Counted from the first letter of the stretch, positions 50,574-63,349 are shown. The stretch: DNA of 64,000 nt from Isoptericola sp. BMS4 (GCF_011634835.1 NZ_SIRP01000001.1:2271579-2335578), one strand, 5' to 3'. The notes: generated from the sequence alone by a model not told the origin. A program made the numbers and translations.

Positions 50574-52067
50574 ATGACCATCTCCACCACGAAGTCCGCA
50601 CCGCAGGTTGCCGTCAACGACATCGGCACCGAGGAGGACTTCCTTGCCGCCGTCGACGCCACCATCAAGTACTTCAACGATGGTGACATCGTCGAAGGCA
50701 CGATCGTCAAGGTCGACCGCGACGAGGTCCTCCTCGACATCGGCTACAAGACGGAGGGCGTGATCCCCTCCCGCGAGCTCTCGATCAAGCACGACGTCGA
50801 CCCGGGCGAGGTCGTCGCCGTCGGCGACGCCGTCGAGGCGCTCGTCCTCCAGAAGGAGGACAAGGAGGGTCGTCTGATCCTGTCCAAGAAGCGCGCCCAG
50901 TACGAGCGCGCCTGGGGCACGATCGAGAAGATCAAGGAGGAGGACGGCGTCGTCACCGGCACCGTCATCGAGGTCGTCAAGGGTGGCCTCATCCTCGACA
51001 TCGGCCTGCGCGGCTTCCTCCCCGCCTCCCTGGTGGAGATGCGTCGTGTCCGCGACCTCGCGCCGTACGTCGGCAAGGAGATCGAGGCCAAGATCATCGA
51101 GCTCGACAAGAACCGCAACAACGTGGTCCTGTCGCGCCGCGCCTGGCTCGAGCAGACGCAGTCCGAGGTCCGCTCCACCTTCCTGCAGACGCTGCAGAAG
51201 GGCCAGGTGCGCCCGGGTGTCGTCTCCTCGATCGTCAACTTCGGTGCGTTCGTCGACCTCGGCGGGGTCGACGGCCTGGTGCACGTCTCCGAGCTCTCCT
51301 GGAAGCACATCGACCACCCGTCCGAGGTCGTCGAGGTCGGCCAGGAGGTCACGGTCGAGGTGCTCGACGTCGACTTCGACCGCGAGCGCGTCTCCCTGTC
51401 GCTGAAGGCGACGCAGGAGGACCCGTGGCAGGCCTTCGCCCGCACGCACGCCATCGGCCAGGTCGTGCCCGGCAAGGTCACCAAGCTGGTGCCGTTCGGT
51501 GCGTTCGTCCGCGTCGAGGACGGCATCGAGGGCCTCGTGCACATCTCCGAGCTGGCCGTGCGCCACGTCGAGCTGCCCGAGCAGGTCGTGGCCGTCGGCG
51601 CCGAGGTCTTCGTCAAGGTCATCGACATCGACCTCGAGCGTCGCCGCATCTCGCTGTCGCTCAAGCAGGCCAACGAGGGCGTCGACCCGGAGTCCGAGGA
51701 CTTCGACCCGGCGCTGTACGGCATGGCGGCCGAGTACGACGAGAACGGCGAGTACAAGTACCCCGAGGGCTTCGACCCCGAGACCAACGAGTGGCTCGAG
51801 GGCTTCGAGGTGCAGCGCGAGGCCTGGGAGGCCGAGTACGCCAAGGCGCACGCGCGCTGGGAGGCGCACCGCGAGCAGGTCCGTGCGGCCCTGTCGGCGG
51901 ACGCCGACGCCGCGGTGAGCGACGCGGTGCCGAGCAGCAGCTCGTCGTCCACCTCGTCGTCGTCCTCCTCCTCGTACTCGTCGGCGGCTCCGGCCCCCGA
52001 GGCCGGCGGCACGCTCGCGTCGGACGAGGCGCTCGCCGCGCTCCGCGAGAAGCTCACCGGCAACTGA
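50574..52067 (+). CDS. rpsA: 30S ribosomal protein S1
   Basis: A 497-residue RNA-binding ribosomal protein helping translation initiation. Four S1 domains are visible: about 36-105 (GDIVEGTIVKVDRDEVLLDIGYK), 122-188 (GVVTGTVIEVVKGGLILDIG), 208-277 (GQVRPGVVSSIVNFGAFVDLG) and 293-362 (GQVVPGKVTKLVPFGAFVRVE). Four domains, not six as in E. coli, is normal in actinobacteria. The C-terminal tail has an acidic stretch, then a Ser-rich linker (about 453-470), then EALAALREKL. Start ATG 50574 follows a leader with a weak CGGAG. It is preceded by a strong promoter and followed by a strong terminator. Confidence 0.97.
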   Translation: MTISTTKSAPQVAVNDIGTEEDFLAAVDATIKYFNDGDIVEGTIVKVDRDEVLLDIGYKTEGVIPSRELSIKHDVDPGEVVAVGDAVEALVLQKEDKEGRLILSKKRAQYERAWGTIEKIKEEDGVVTGTVIEVVKGGLILDIGLRGFLPASLVEMRRVRDLAPYVGKEIEAKIIELDKNRNNVVLSRRAWLEQTQSEVRSTFLQTLQKGQVRPGVVSSIVNFGAFVDLGGVDGLVHVSELSWKHIDHPSEVVEVGQEVTVEVLDVDFDRERVSLSLKATQEDPWQAFARTHAIGQVVPGKVTKLVPFGAFVRVEDGIEGLVHISELAVRHVELPEQVVAVGAEVFVKVIDIDLERRRISLSLKQANEGVDPESEDFDPALYGMAAEYDENGEYKYPEGFDPETNEWLEGFEVQREAWEAEYAKAHARWEAHREQVRAALSADADAAVSDAVPSSSSSSTSSSSSSSYSSAAPAPEAGGTLASDEALAALREKLTGN

Positions 52068-52118
52068 GTCCGCTGGCGGCAACTTAGCCGTGCGGCAGCC
52101 GCACGGCCGCGTGAGCAC

Positions 52119-52162
52119 CGGCGAAGGCCCGTCACCCCTCCGGGGGTGGCGGGCCTTCGCCG
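52119..52162. terminator. Strong bidirectional terminator after rpsA
   Basis: A 20-bp stem (52119-52138 with 52143-52162, one G.T pair) with a 4-nt loop TCCG lies between the convergent rpsA and ABC exporter genes. A smaller hairpin (52087-52095 with 52099-52107) precedes it. Confidence 0.85.
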
Positions 52163-52242
52163 TCGGGCGGGGCAGGGCGGTGGCGCGGGGCCGGGTCGGG
52201 CGGGCCGGACCGTGCGGGCCGGACCGTGCGGCCTACGGGGCT

Positions 52243-54123
52243 CTACGGGACCTGCGGGCCGGCGTCGGCAAACTGGGTGGCGTAGAGCTCGGCGTACAGG
52301 CCGCCGGCGGCGAGCAGCTCGAGGTGCGTGCCCTGCTCGACGACCCGGCCGTCGTCGAGCACGACGATCGAGTCCGCGGCGCGCACCGTCGAGAGCCGGT
52401 GGGCGATCACGAGCGAGGTGCGCCCGGCCAGCGCCTGGTCCAGGGCGGCCTGCACCGCGGCCTCGGACTCGGAGTCGAGGTGCGCCGTCGCCTCGTCGAG
52501 CACCACCACGTCGGGTGCGCGGAGCAGCAGCCGGGCGATGGCCAGGCGTTGCCGCTCCCCGCCCGAGAGCCGGTACCCGCGGTCTCCCACGACCGTGTCG
52601 AGGCCCTCCGGCAGCCCGGCCACCAGCGACCAGACCCGTGCCTGGCGCAGCGCGCGCTCGAGGTCGTCGTCGGTGGCCTCGGGGCGGGCGAGGCGCAGGT
52701 TGGCGGCCACGGTGTCGTGGAACAGGTGCGCCTCCTGCGAGACCACGCCGACGGTGCCGCGCAGGGACGCGGCGGTGACGTCGCGGAGGTCGGCGCCGGC
52801 GATGCGCACGGTGCCCGAGGTGGGGTCGTACATGCGCGTGACCAGCTGGGAGACCGTCGTCTTGCCCGCCCCGGACGGCCCGACGAGGGCGACCATCGTG
52901 CCGGCCGGCACGGTGAACGACACGTCGTGCAGGGTGTCGGCCGACGGGTCGGACCGCACGGTCGCCACGGACTCGAGGGAGGCCAAGGAGACCTCGTCGG
53001 CGCGCGGGTAGCGGAACGTCACGTGGTCGAGCTCGATGCGCGCGCCGTGCGCGGCGACGGCGGTCCGCAGATCGGAGGCGCCGGGCCGCTCGGCGACGGT
53101 GGGCTCCAGGTCGAGCACCTCGAGCACGCGCTCGAAGCTGACGAGCGCCGTCATCACGTCCACCTGGACGTTGGACATGGCCGTGAGCGGTCCGTACAGC
53201 CGCCCGAGGTACGCGGTGAGGGCCACCAGGGTGCCGACGGTCAGGTCGCCGGAGATCGCCTGCAGGCCGCCGAGGCCGTAGACCAGGGCGATCGCGACGG
53301 AGGCGAGGGTCGTGAGCCCGACGCGGAACCAGGTGCCCAGGAGGGCGGTCCGCACGCCGACATCGCGGAGCCGGCGCGCCTGGGCGGCGTAGGCGGCCGA
53401 CTCGCGGTCCGGGTCGCCGAAGACCTTGACCAGGTGGGCGCCGGCGACGTTGAAGCGCTCGTTCATGAGCTGGCCGGCCTCCGCGTTGAGCTCGTACCCG
53501 GTGCGGGTGAGGGCGGCGAGGCGGCGCCCGAACCAGCGGGCGGGCAGGACGAAGGCGGGCAGCAGCACGAGCGACAGCAGCGTGAGCCGCCACGACATGA
53601 CGAGCATGGCGGCGAGCGTGAAGGCGATCGTCAGGCCGTTGGACACCACCGTCTGCAGCGTGGAGGTGAACGCCTGCTGCGCGCCGAGGACGTCCCCGTT
53701 GAGCCGCTGGACGAGCGCGCCGGTGCGGGCCCGGGCGAAGAACGCCAGCGGCATCCGCTGCACGTGGTCGAAGACCGCGGTGCGCAGGTCGACGATGAGC
53801 CCCTCGCCGACCCGCGCCGACAGCAGCCTCTCCACCACGGAGAGCGCCGCCGACAGGAGCGCCACGCCCACGGCCGCCGCCGCGAGGCCGAGCACGAGCG
53901 CCCGGTCGCCGCCGGCGATGCCGTCGTCGATGATGCGCCGGAACAGCAGGGGCGTGACCGCGCCGGCCGCCGCGCTGACGGCCAGGAGGGCGACGAACAC
54001 CGCGAGCCGCCCCCGGTAGGGGCGGGCGAAGGCGAGGACCCTGCGCGGCGTCGAGGAGGCCAGCCGGTGGTCCTTGACGTCCTGGTCCCCGAGGTACGAG
54101 CGCATCGCGCGTCCGCCGACCAT
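52243..54123 (-). CDS. ABC exporter (membrane domain fused to ATPase)
   Basis: A 626-residue homodimer-type exporter. Six helices lie in about 40-335 ([22 protein letters not shown] begins the first). The ATPase domain has Walker [10 protein letters not shown] (about 430), Q-loop [11 protein letters not shown], signature [15 protein letters not shown], Walker [15 protein letters not shown] with the catalytic Glu, and switch His in [14 protein letters not shown]. All catalytic residues are canonical, unlike subunit 1 of the hisF-linked exporter. The substrate is unknown. ATG 54123 has GGAGGT close upstream. It is divergent from coaE with an 81-nt gap. Confidence 0.93.
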   Translation of the reverse strand: MVGGRAMRSYLGDQDVKDHRLASSTPRRVLAFARPYRGRLAVFVALLAVSAAAGAVTPLLFRRIIDDGIAGGDRALVLGLAAAAVGVALLSAALSVVERLLSARVGEGLIVDLRTAVFDHVQRMPLAFFARARTGALVQRLNGDVLGAQQAFTSTLQTVVSNGLTIAFTLAAMLVMSWRLTLLSLVLLPAFVLPARWFGRRLAALTRTGYELNAEAGQLMNERFNVAGAHLVKVFGDPDRESAAYAAQARRLRDVGVRTALLGTWFRVGLTTLASVAIALVYGLGGLQAISGDLTVGTLVALTAYLGRLYGPLTAMSNVQVDVMTALVSFERVLEVLDLEPTVAERPGASDLRTAVAAHGARIELDHVTFRYPRADEVSLASLESVATVRSDPSADTLHDVSFTVPAGTMVALVGPSGAGKTTVSQLVTRMYDPTSGTVRIAGADLRDVTAASLRGTVGVVSQEAHLFHDTVAANLRLARPEATDDDLERALRQARVWSLVAGLPEGLDTVVGDRGYRLSGGERQRLAIARLLLRAPDVVVLDEATAHLDSESEAAVQAALDQALAGRTSLVIAHRLSTVRAADSIVVLDDGRVVEQGTHLELLAAGGLYAELYATQFADAGPQVP

Positions 54124-54204
54124 CCCACCTCCGTGCGTCCGGCTCGGCGCCCGGGTCGCGGGCGCTCCTGGCGGGAAGCCTACGCCGGGGGCAGGATGGT
54201 CCCC

Positions 54205-54837
54205 ATGCTCCGCATCGGTCTCACGGGCGGCATCGCCGCCGGCAAGTCCGTCGCCGCGCGCCGCCTCGCCGAGCTCGGTGCCGTCGTCGTCGACCACGAC
54301 CTGCTGGCGCGGGAGGCCGTCGCGCCGGGCACCGTCGGGCTCCAGGGGGTCGTGGAGGCGTTCGGCGACGGCGTCCTGGCGCCCGACGGGTCGCTGGACC
54401 GCCCCGCGCTCGGGCGGCTGGTCTTCGACGACGACGAGGCGCGGTCCCGGCTCGAGGGCGTCCTGCACCCGGAGATCCGGCGGCTCGCCGCCGAGCAGGA
54501 GGCGCTGGCGGGCGCGGCCGACCCGGACGCCGTCGTGGTGCACGACATCCCGCTGCTCGTCGAGACCGGCCAGTCGGACCGCTTCCACCTCCTCGTCGTG
54601 GTGGACGCGCCCGCCGAGCAACGGGTGGCGCGGCTCGTGGACGGCCGAGGCCTGCAGGAGGCGGAGGCGTGGTCGCGCGTGCGGGCCCAGGCGTCGGACG
54701 CGGACCGGAGGGCGGCGGCGGACGTCACGCTCGACGGCACGGGCACCGAGGAGGAGCTGCGGGCGCAGGTGGACGCGCTGTGGCGGCGGCTCGAGCACGA
54801 GGTCGCGCAGGAGTCGGACGCCTCGCAGGTGTCCTGA
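54205..54837 (+). CDS. coaE: Dephospho-CoA kinase CoaE
   Basis: A 210-residue P-loop kinase for the last step of coenzyme A synthesis. The N-terminus [20 protein letters not shown] holds the Walker A (GGIAAGKS), followed by [15 protein letters not shown] (substrate and lid region), LHPEIRRLA and [12 protein letters not shown] with the catalytic Asp region. The C-terminal DUF-type GrpB extension of mycobacterial CoaE is absent. ATG 54205 matches the usual first residues; ATG 54196 in the same frame adds MVP. CAGGAT lies 7 nt upstream of 54205. The order rpsA - coaE - uvrB is conserved, here interrupted by the ABC gene. Confidence 0.95.
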   Translation: MLRIGLTGGIAAGKSVAARRLAELGAVVVDHDLLAREAVAPGTVGLQGVVEAFGDGVLAPDGSLDRPALGRLVFDDDEARSRLEGVLHPEIRRLAAEQEALAGAADPDAVVVHDIPLLVETGQSDRFHLLVVVDAPAEQRVARLVDGRGLQEAEAWSRVRAQASDADRRAAADVTLDGTGTEEELRAQVDALWRRLEHEVAQESDASQVS

Positions 54838-54868
54838 GGCCGGGAGGCCGGGTGTCGGTGGCGCGCCG

Positions 54869-54874
54869 TACCGT
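54869..54874 (+). promoter_or_regulatory. -10 hexamer TACCGT of uvrB (leaderless type)
   Basis: TACCGT, 6-nt spacer GGTGAC, ATG 54881. Confidence 0.55.
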
Positions 54875-54880
54875 GGTGAC

Positions 54881-56995
54881 ATGCGACCCGTGACCGACCT
54901 GCAGCGTGCGGTGGCCCCCTTCGAGGTGGTCTCCGAGTTCGAGCCCTCCGGCGACCAGCCGGCGGCGATCGCGGACCTCGCCGGCCGTGTCGAGGCGGGG
55001 GAGAAGGACGTCGTCCTCCTGGGCGCCACGGGCACGGGCAAGAGCGCCACGACGGCCTGGCTGATCGAGAAGCTGCAGCGGCCCACGCTCGTGATGGCGC
55101 CGAACAAGACGCTGGCGGCGCAGCTCGCGACGGAGTTCCGCGAGCTGCTGCCGAACAACTCGGTCGAGTACTTCGTGTCGTACTACGACTACTACCAGCC
55201 CGAGGCGTACATCGCGCAGACGGACACCTACATCGAGAAGGACTCGTCGATCAACGACGAGGTGGAGCGGCTGCGGCACTCGGCGACGTCGAACCTGCTC
55301 ACCCGGCGCGACACCGTCGTGGTGGCCTCGGTGTCGTGCATCTACGGCCTCGGCACACCGCAGGAGTACGTGGACCGCATGGTGCGCCTCGACGTCGGCG
55401 ACGTCGTGGACCGGGACGAGATGCTGCGCCGCTTCGTGCAGATGCAGTACACGCGCAACGACACCGCGTTCACGCGCGGCACGTTCCGGGTGCGCGGCGA
55501 CACCGTGGAGATCATCCCGGTGTACGAGGAGCTCGCCGTGCGGATCGAGATGTTCGGCGACGAGATCGAGTCGATCCAGACGCTGCACCCGCTGACGGGC
55601 GAGGTGATCCGCAGCGAGCAGAGCGTCTACCTGTTCCCGGCGACGCACTACGTGGCGGGGCCGGAGCGGATGGAGCGCGCGATCGCGGGGATCGAGGAGG
55701 AGCTGGCCGCGCGGCTCGCGGACCTGGAGAGGCAGAACAAGCTGCTCGAGGCGCAGCGCCTGCGCATGCGCACCACGTACGACATCGAGATGATGCGCCA
55801 GATCGGCACCTGCAGCGGGATCGAGAACTACTCCCGCCACATCGACGGCCGCGAGGCCGGGTCGCCGCCGAACACCCTGCTGGACTACTTCCCCGAGGAC
55901 TTCCTGCTCGTCATCGACGAGTCGCACGTGACCGTGCCGCAGATCGGTGCCATGTTCGAGGGCGACATGTCGCGCAAGCGCTCCCTGGTCGAGCACGGGT
56001 TCCGGCTGCCGAGCGCGATGGACAACCGTCCGCTGCGCTGGGAGGAGTTCGTCGAGCGCATCGGCCAGACGGTCTACCTGTCGGCCACGCCCGGCGACTA
56101 CGAGCTCTCGATGTCGGACGGCGTCGTCGAGCAGATCATCCGCCCGACGGGCCTCGTCGACCCGGAGGTCGTGGTCAAGCCCACCACGGGCCAGATCGAC
56201 GACCTGCTCGGCGAGATCCGCGAGCGCGTCGACCGCGACGAGCGCGTCCTGGTGACGACGCTGACCAAGAAGATGGCCGAGGACCTCACGGACTACTTCC
56301 TCGAGCGGGACGTGCGGGTGCGGTACCTGCACTCCGAGGTCGACACGCTGCGGCGCGTCGAGCTGCTGCGCGAGCTGCGCATGGGCGAGTACGACGTCCT
56401 CGTCGGCATCAACCTGCTGCGTGAGGGCCTCGACCTTCCCGAGGTGTCCCTGGTCGCGATCCTCGACGCGGACAAGGAGGGCTTCCTGCGCTCGGAGCGG
56501 TCGCTCATCCAGACGATCGGCCGCGCGGCGCGCAACGTCACCGGTCAGGTGCACATGTACGCGGACAAGATCACCCCGGCGATGCGGTACGCCCTCGACG
56601 AGACGAACCGCCGCCGCGAGAAGCAGATGGCCTACAACGCCGAGCGAGGAATCGACCCCCAGCCGTTGCGCAAGCGGATCGCGGACGTCACCGACATGCT
56701 GGCGCGTGAGGACATCGACACCGCCGAGCTGCTGGCCGGCGGGTACCGCAAGGCCCCGGCCGGGAGCCAGGGCAAGGGGAAGGCCCCCGTCCCGGGCGCC
56801 CCGAAGGAGGCGGCCGTCACGGGCAACCGCCTCGCGGGCGTGGCGGCGAGCGAGCTCGCTGAGCTCATCACCGAGCTCAGCGACCAGATGCACGCCGCCG
56901 CCGCCGAGCTCCAGTTCGAGGTCGCCGCGCGGCTCCGCGACGAGATCGGCGGGCTCAAGAAGGAGCTGCGGCAGATGCAGGAGGCGACCGCCTGA
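54881..56995 (+). CDS. uvrB: Excinuclease ABC subunit UvrB
   Basis: A 704-residue helicase-like damage verifier of nucleotide excision repair. Walker A GATGTGKS is at 48-55. The beta-hairpin segment [25 protein letters not shown] inserts between DNA strands. DESHVT and later helicase motifs ([41 protein letters not shown]) follow. The C-terminal UVR domain (about 658-700, [28 protein letters not shown]) binds UvrC. A Pro/Ala/Lys linker precedes it. Length is standard. ATG 54881 has the leaderless layout. uvrA lies 2.8 kb downstream, with the terC pair between. Confidence 0.97.
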   Translation: MRPVTDLQRAVAPFEVVSEFEPSGDQPAAIADLAGRVEAGEKDVVLLGATGTGKSATTAWLIEKLQRPTLVMAPNKTLAAQLATEFRELLPNNSVEYFVSYYDYYQPEAYIAQTDTYIEKDSSINDEVERLRHSATSNLLTRRDTVVVASVSCIYGLGTPQEYVDRMVRLDVGDVVDRDEMLRRFVQMQYTRNDTAFTRGTFRVRGDTVEIIPVYEELAVRIEMFGDEIESIQTLHPLTGEVIRSEQSVYLFPATHYVAGPERMERAIAGIEEELAARLADLERQNKLLEAQRLRMRTTYDIEMMRQIGTCSGIENYSRHIDGREAGSPPNTLLDYFPEDFLLVIDESHVTVPQIGAMFEGDMSRKRSLVEHGFRLPSAMDNRPLRWEEFVERIGQTVYLSATPGDYELSMSDGVVEQIIRPTGLVDPEVVVKPTTGQIDDLLGEIRERVDRDERVLVTTLTKKMAEDLTDYFLERDVRVRYLHSEVDTLRRVELLRELRMGEYDVLVGINLLREGLDLPEVSLVAILDADKEGFLRSERSLIQTIGRAARNVTGQVHMYADKITPAMRYALDETNRRREKQMAYNAERGIDPQPLRKRIADVTDMLAREDIDTAELLAGGYRKAPAGSQGKGKAPVPGAPKEAAVTGNRLAGVAASELAELITELSDQMHAAAAELQFEVAARLRDEIGGLKKELRQMQEATA

Positions 56996-57052
56996 CCTGC
57001 GGGTCCGGACGGTCGCGGCCCGGGCCGGCACGACGAGGGTGCCTCGGTACCG

Positions 57053-57058
57053 TATGCT
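57053..57058 (+). promoter_or_regulatory. -10 hexamer TATGCT upstream of the Mn2+ riboswitch
   Basis: TATGCT places +1 near 57065, just at the beginning of the riboswitch. No good -35 is visible at 17-18 nt. Confidence 0.5.
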
Positions 57059-57065
57059 TGCCGGA

Positions 57066-57186
57066 CGCAGGGGAGTACTCCACAAGCGGTGAGGTCGTCA
57101 TCCCGATCGGCACGGACTGCCGATCCGGCCTCGCCCGCCCTCGCCGGGACCGGCAGGGGCGGAGAAGACCTTCGGTGCTCAGTGCT
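57066..57186 (+). ncRNA. yybP-ykoY (Mn2+-sensing) riboswitch in the terC leader
   Basis: The leader carries the conserved elements in the right order. CAGGGGAGTA (57068-57077) is the 5' strand and first metal loop. GGTCGTCAT (57091-57099) corresponds to the conserved GUCGUCA. GGAGAAGACCTTCGG (57163-57177) is the second metal loop with the closing strand; CAGG pairs with CCTT-type bases to close helix P1. The GC-rich middle (57100-57160) forms the variable hairpin. The terC Shine-Dalgarno CCGGAGG (57193-57199) lies shortly after, so translational control is likely. This class senses Mn2+ and commonly precedes TerC/Alx-type genes. Confidence 0.88.
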
Positions 57187-57203
57187 AGGCAACCGGAGGT
57201 TCT

Positions 57204-58325
57204 ATGGACGTCCCCGTGTGGGTGTGGATCGTCACCGTCGCCGCCATCCTGGTGATGCTCGCCGTCGACTACCTGGGCCACGTGCGCACGCCGCACGCCC
57301 CCACGTTGCGCGAGTCGGCCACGTGGTCGGCGGTCTACGTCGCCCTGGCGCTCGTGTTCGGGCTCATCGTCTGGATCGCGTGGGGCGGCGACTACGGAGG
57401 CGAGTACTTCGCCGGGTACATCACCGAGAAGTCGTTGAGCGTCGACAACCTCTTCGTCTTCGTGCTCATCATGACGAGCTTCCGCGTGCCGCGGGAGCAC
57501 CAGCAGAAGGTGCTGCTGATCGGCATCACCGTGGCGCTCGTGCTGCGCACGATCTTCATCGCCGCCGGCGCGGCGATCATCGCGAACTTCGCCTGGGTCT
57601 TCTACGTCTTCGGGGCGTTCCTCATCTGGACCGCGATCGCCCAGGCCCGCTCCGGGACCGGTCACGACGACGAGTGGAACGAGAACGCCGTCCTGCGCCT
57701 GACCCGTCGGCTGTTCCCGACGACCGACGACTACGTCGGCAGCAAGATGACCGCGAAGGTCGACGGGAAGCGCTACATCACCCCGATGCTCATCGTGATG
57801 ATCGCGATCGGCAGTGCCGACCTGCTGTTCGCGGTCGACTCGATCCCGGCGATCTTCGGGCTCACGCAGGAGACGTACCTCGTCTTCACCGCCAACGCGT
57901 TCTCGTTGCTCGGCCTGCGTCAGCTCTACTTCCTCGTCGACGGGCTCCTCGACCGTCTCGTCTACCTCAACTACGGCCTCGCCGCGATCCTCGGCTTCAT
58001 CGGCATCAAGCTCGTCATCCACGCCCTGCACACCAACGACCTGCCGTTCGTCAACGGCGGCGAGCACGTCGAGGCGATCCCGGAGATCTCCACCACGGTC
58101 TCCCTCGCGTTCATCGTCGTGGTCCTGGCGATCACCACGATCGCCTCGCTCGCTCGGGACCGCCGCGACCGTGGGGGTCGCCTCGCCACGGCGACGACCG
58201 CTCCCGTGTCCCGGGCGGAAACGCCGGACGTGCCGTCCGAGGACGCACCGCGGCCCGGCACCACGTCCGAGACCCGCGCCGACACCGAGGCCCCCGCCGA
58301 GTCCCCCCGCTCCCGAGACTCCTGA
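57204..58325 (+). CDS. TerC family integral membrane protein (first copy)
   Basis: A 373-residue polytopic protein with about nine membrane helices. Conserved TerC features are YITEKSLSVDNLFVFVLIM (about 72-90), VALVLRTIFIAAGA, and SADLLFAVDSIPAIFGLT (about 210-227), with acidic residues in helices typical of metal transport. The last about 60 residues are a disordered Asp/Glu/Pro/Arg tail. Family members (Alx, and the Bacillus MeeF/MeeY pair) handle Mn2+ export or metal loading of secreted enzymes. ATG 57204 has CCGGAGG. It is preceded by a Mn2+ riboswitch; a paralogue follows 20 nt later. Confidence 0.93.
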   Translation: MDVPVWVWIVTVAAILVMLAVDYLGHVRTPHAPTLRESATWSAVYVALALVFGLIVWIAWGGDYGGEYFAGYITEKSLSVDNLFVFVLIMTSFRVPREHQQKVLLIGITVALVLRTIFIAAGAAIIANFAWVFYVFGAFLIWTAIAQARSGTGHDDEWNENAVLRLTRRLFPTTDDYVGSKMTAKVDGKRYITPMLIVMIAIGSADLLFAVDSIPAIFGLTQETYLVFTANAFSLLGLRQLYFLVDGLLDRLVYLNYGLAAILGFIGIKLVIHALHTNDLPFVNGGEHVEAIPEISTTVSLAFIVVVLAITTIASLARDRRDRGGRLATATTAPVSRAETPDVPSEDAPRPGTTSETRADTEAPAESPRSRDS

Positions 58326-58345
58326 TCCACCCGAGAGGCTGAGGT

Positions 58346-59368
58346 ATGACCCACGAGCTCCCGTACTGGTTCGAGGCGGCGTCGCTGGTCGCGCTGATCG
58401 CGCTGCTGGCCGCGGACCTGGTGATCGTCGGGCGGCGCCCGCACGTGCCGTCGATGAAGGAGAGCGGCGTCTGGGTCGCGTTCTACGTCGGCCTCGCGCT
58501 GGTCTTCGGGCTGGTGGTCCTCGGGGTCGGGGGCGCCGCACCCGCGGGGGAGTTCTACGCCGGCTGGCTGACGGAGTACTCGCTCAGCGTCGACAACCTG
58601 TTCGTCTTCGTCATCATCATGTCGAAGTTCGCCGTGCCGAGGCAGCACCAGCAGATGGTCCTGATGGTCGGGATCATCATCGCGCTCGTGCTGCGTGCGG
58701 CGTTCATCCTGGCCGGTGCCGCGATCCTCGAGCAGTTCGTCTGGATGTTCTACCTGTTCGGCGCGTTCCTCGTGTACACGGCGATCAAGCTGGTCGCGGG
58801 GGAGGACGACGAGGCCGAGTTCAAGGAGAACGTGGCGATCCGCCTGCTGCGGCGGGTCCTGCCCCTGAGCCCCGACTACGACGGCGCGAAGGTCCGCACG
58901 GTCGTGGACGGCACACGGCTCTTCACGCCGATGCTCGTCGTGTTCGTGGCGATCGGGTCCACCGACCTGCTCTTCGCGCTCGACTCCATCCCGGCGATCT
59001 TCGGGCTCACCACGGACCCGTTCATCGTCTTCACCGCGAACCTGTTCGCGCTCATGGGGCTGCGGCAGCTGTACTTCCTGCTGGGCGGGCTCCTGGAGCG
59101 GCTCGTCTACCTGCCGATCGCGCTCGCGGTCATCCTCGGGTTCATCGGCGTGAAGCTGATCCTCGAGGCCCTGCACTCCAACACGCTGCCGTTCATCAAC
59201 TCCGGGCACCACGTGGCGTGGGCGCCGGAGGTGCCGATCTGGCTCTCCCTCGCGGTGATCCTCGGCTCGATCGCGCTCGCGACCGTGGCCAGCCTGCTCA
59301 AGACCCGCCGCTCCGCGGCGGTCGCCGCGGCGGAGCGGGAGGCGCAGGAGCCGAGCCAGCAGGCGTGA
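58346..59368 (+). CDS. TerC family integral membrane protein (second copy)
   Basis: A 340-residue paralogue of the preceding protein in the same operon, with the same core: WLTEYSLSVDNLFVFVIIMS, IIALVLRAAFILAGAAIL and STDLLFALDSIPAIFGLT. It lacks the long disordered tail; it ends in a short Glu/Gln-rich segment. Tandem duplication is likely, but the loops differ (ATPVGE-type insert PAGEFYAG, EDDEAEFKENVAIRLLRR), so the two are not recent copies. ATG 58346 has GAGG 5-6 nt upstream. It should share the riboswitch-controlled transcript. Possibly the two act on the same metal with different partners. Confidence 0.93.
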   Translation: MTHELPYWFEAASLVALIALLAADLVIVGRRPHVPSMKESGVWVAFYVGLALVFGLVVLGVGGAAPAGEFYAGWLTEYSLSVDNLFVFVIIMSKFAVPRQHQQMVLMVGIIIALVLRAAFILAGAAILEQFVWMFYLFGAFLVYTAIKLVAGEDDEAEFKENVAIRLLRRVLPLSPDYDGAKVRTVVDGTRLFTPMLVVFVAIGSTDLLFALDSIPAIFGLTTDPFIVFTANLFALMGLRQLYFLLGGLLERLVYLPIALAVILGFIGVKLILEALHSNTLPFINSGHHVAWAPEVPIWLSLAVILGSIALATVASLLKTRRSAAVAAAEREAQEPSQQA

Positions 59369-59404
59369 CCCGACGCCCCGGGGAGAGCTCGCCAGGGCGG
59401 TGGG

Positions 59405-59701
59405 TCAGGACGCCAGGGCACCGATGACGGGCTGCCACTCACGCGCGGAGCGTTCCGCGACCAGGCCGGCACGGCGCATCGGGTCCGGGTCCAGCAGCGT
59501 GAGCGCCCCCGTCGGGTCCTGCGCCTCCACGACGAGCAGCGCGCCCCCCGGCTCGCCGTCGGGCGTCGGGGGCAGCGGGCCCGACGCCAGGAGGGAGCCC
59601 TGCGCGAGCAGGTCGCGCAGGAACGCCCGGTGCTCGGGACGCACCTCGCCGAGCCGGTCGGGGTCTGCCACGTACACGTAGGTCACTGCGAAGACGGCCA
59701 T
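59405..59701 (-). CDS. YciI-like protein
   Basis: A 98-residue ferredoxin-like fold protein. The core is AVTYVYVADPDRLGEVRPEHRAFLRDLLAQGSLLASGP, with the conserved H and D that form a putative active site in the YciI family, followed by GGALLVVEAQDPTGALTLLDPDPMRRAGLV. Biochemical role is not settled for the family; some members are dehydrochlorinase-like. ATG 59701 and ATG 59710 are both in frame; neither has a clear Shine-Dalgarno sequence. It is convergent with the terC operon and divergent from uvrA. Confidence 0.85.
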   Translation of the reverse strand: MAVFAVTYVYVADPDRLGEVRPEHRAFLRDLLAQGSLLASGPLPPTPDGEPGGALLVVEAQDPTGALTLLDPDPMRRAGLVAERSAREWQPVIGALAS

Positions 59702-59828
59702 GGCAGCCATCCAAGCACGGTCGGTGCCGGGCACGCGCCGGGTGTCCGGGGCCGCCCGTGAGGCCGACGCCGGGCGGTGCCACGCAGGACCCGGATAGAA
59801 CGCCTGTACGAATGTCGGTGGGCGGTCG

Positions 59829-59834
59829 TAGGAT
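59829..59834 (+). promoter_or_regulatory. -10 hexamer TAGGAT of uvrA (leaderless type)
   Basis: TAGGAT, 6-nt spacer, GTG 59841. A CGAATG-containing 12-nt stretch just upstream could be part of an SOS-type box, but I see no full LexA site. Confidence 0.55.
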
Positions 59835-59840
59835 GCTCCG

Positions 59841-62804
<2,964 letters not shown>

Positions 62805-62809
62805 CGCCC

Positions 62810-62815
62810 TACCGT
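62810..62815 (+). promoter_or_regulatory. -10 hexamer TACCGT of the OsmC gene (leaderless type)
   Basis: TACCGT, 6-nt spacer, ATG 62822, only 5 nt after the uvrA stop. Confidence 0.55.
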
Positions 62816-62821
62816 GACCCC

Positions 62822-63325
62822 ATGGGTGCCCACCACGACTACTCCGTGACCGTCTCGTGGCCGGACCCCGGGGTGGAGCACGACACCGCGCCGGGGACGA
62901 CGTCCTACACGGCCTACTCCCGGGACCACGAGGTGTCGCTCGCGGGCAAGGCGCCCCTGCCCGGCAGCGCCGACCCGGCGTTCCGCGGCGATCCTGCGCG
63001 TTACAACCCGGAGGAGCTGTTCGTCGCGAGCCTCGCGCAGTGCCACATGCTGTGGTTCCTCCACCTCGCCTCGCAGGCGCGGCTGGTGGTGCGCCGCTAC
63101 GCGGACGACGCCACGGGCACGATGCGCGTCGAGTCGCGCGGGGAGGGCCAGTTCACCGACGTGACGCTGCGTCCCCGCGTGACCGCCGACCCGGGGCCCG
63201 CGGCGACGGACGCCGTGATCACGGACCTGCACCACCGTGCCCACGCCCTGTGCTTCATCGCGCGCTCGGTCAACTTCCCCGTCCTGGTCGAACCCACCCC
63301 TGTCCGGCTGACCGTCGTCGGCTGA
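62822..63325 (+). CDS. OsmC family peroxiredoxin-like protein
   Basis: A 167-residue thiol peroxidase-type protein. The two redox Cys of the family are Cys74 in ASLAQCHMLWFLHLA and Cys144 in HALCFIARSVNFPV. The N-terminal strand DYSVTVSW and the substrate loop FRGDPARYNPEELFVAS match the OsmC fold. It should reduce organic hydroperoxides as a dimer in the cytoplasm; mycothiol or lipoyl partners are possible electron donors (inference). ATG 62822 has the leaderless layout. Closing near-palindrome 63326-63349 may terminate it. Confidence 0.92.
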   Translation: MGAHHDYSVTVSWPDPGVEHDTAPGTTSYTAYSRDHEVSLAGKAPLPGSADPAFRGDPARYNPEELFVASLAQCHMLWFLHLASQARLVVRRYADDATGTMRVESRGEGQFTDVTLRPRVTADPGPAATDAVITDLHHRAHALCFIARSVNFPVLVEPTPVRLTVVG

Positions 63326-63349
63326 GGGTCCCGCGGCGCCGCGGATCCC
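63326..63349 (+). terminator. Near-palindrome after the OsmC gene
   Basis: A 24-nt sequence (GGGTCCCGCGG...) pairs with itself except at two positions, directly after the stop. There is no T-run, and the centre CGCGGCGCCGCG limits loop formation. Weak terminator candidate. Confidence 0.3.

Noticed and set aside
59800..59840. LexA/SOS box upstream of uvrA
   Set aside because: CGAATGTCGG resembles one half of an actinobacterial SOS box, but the second half is not present.
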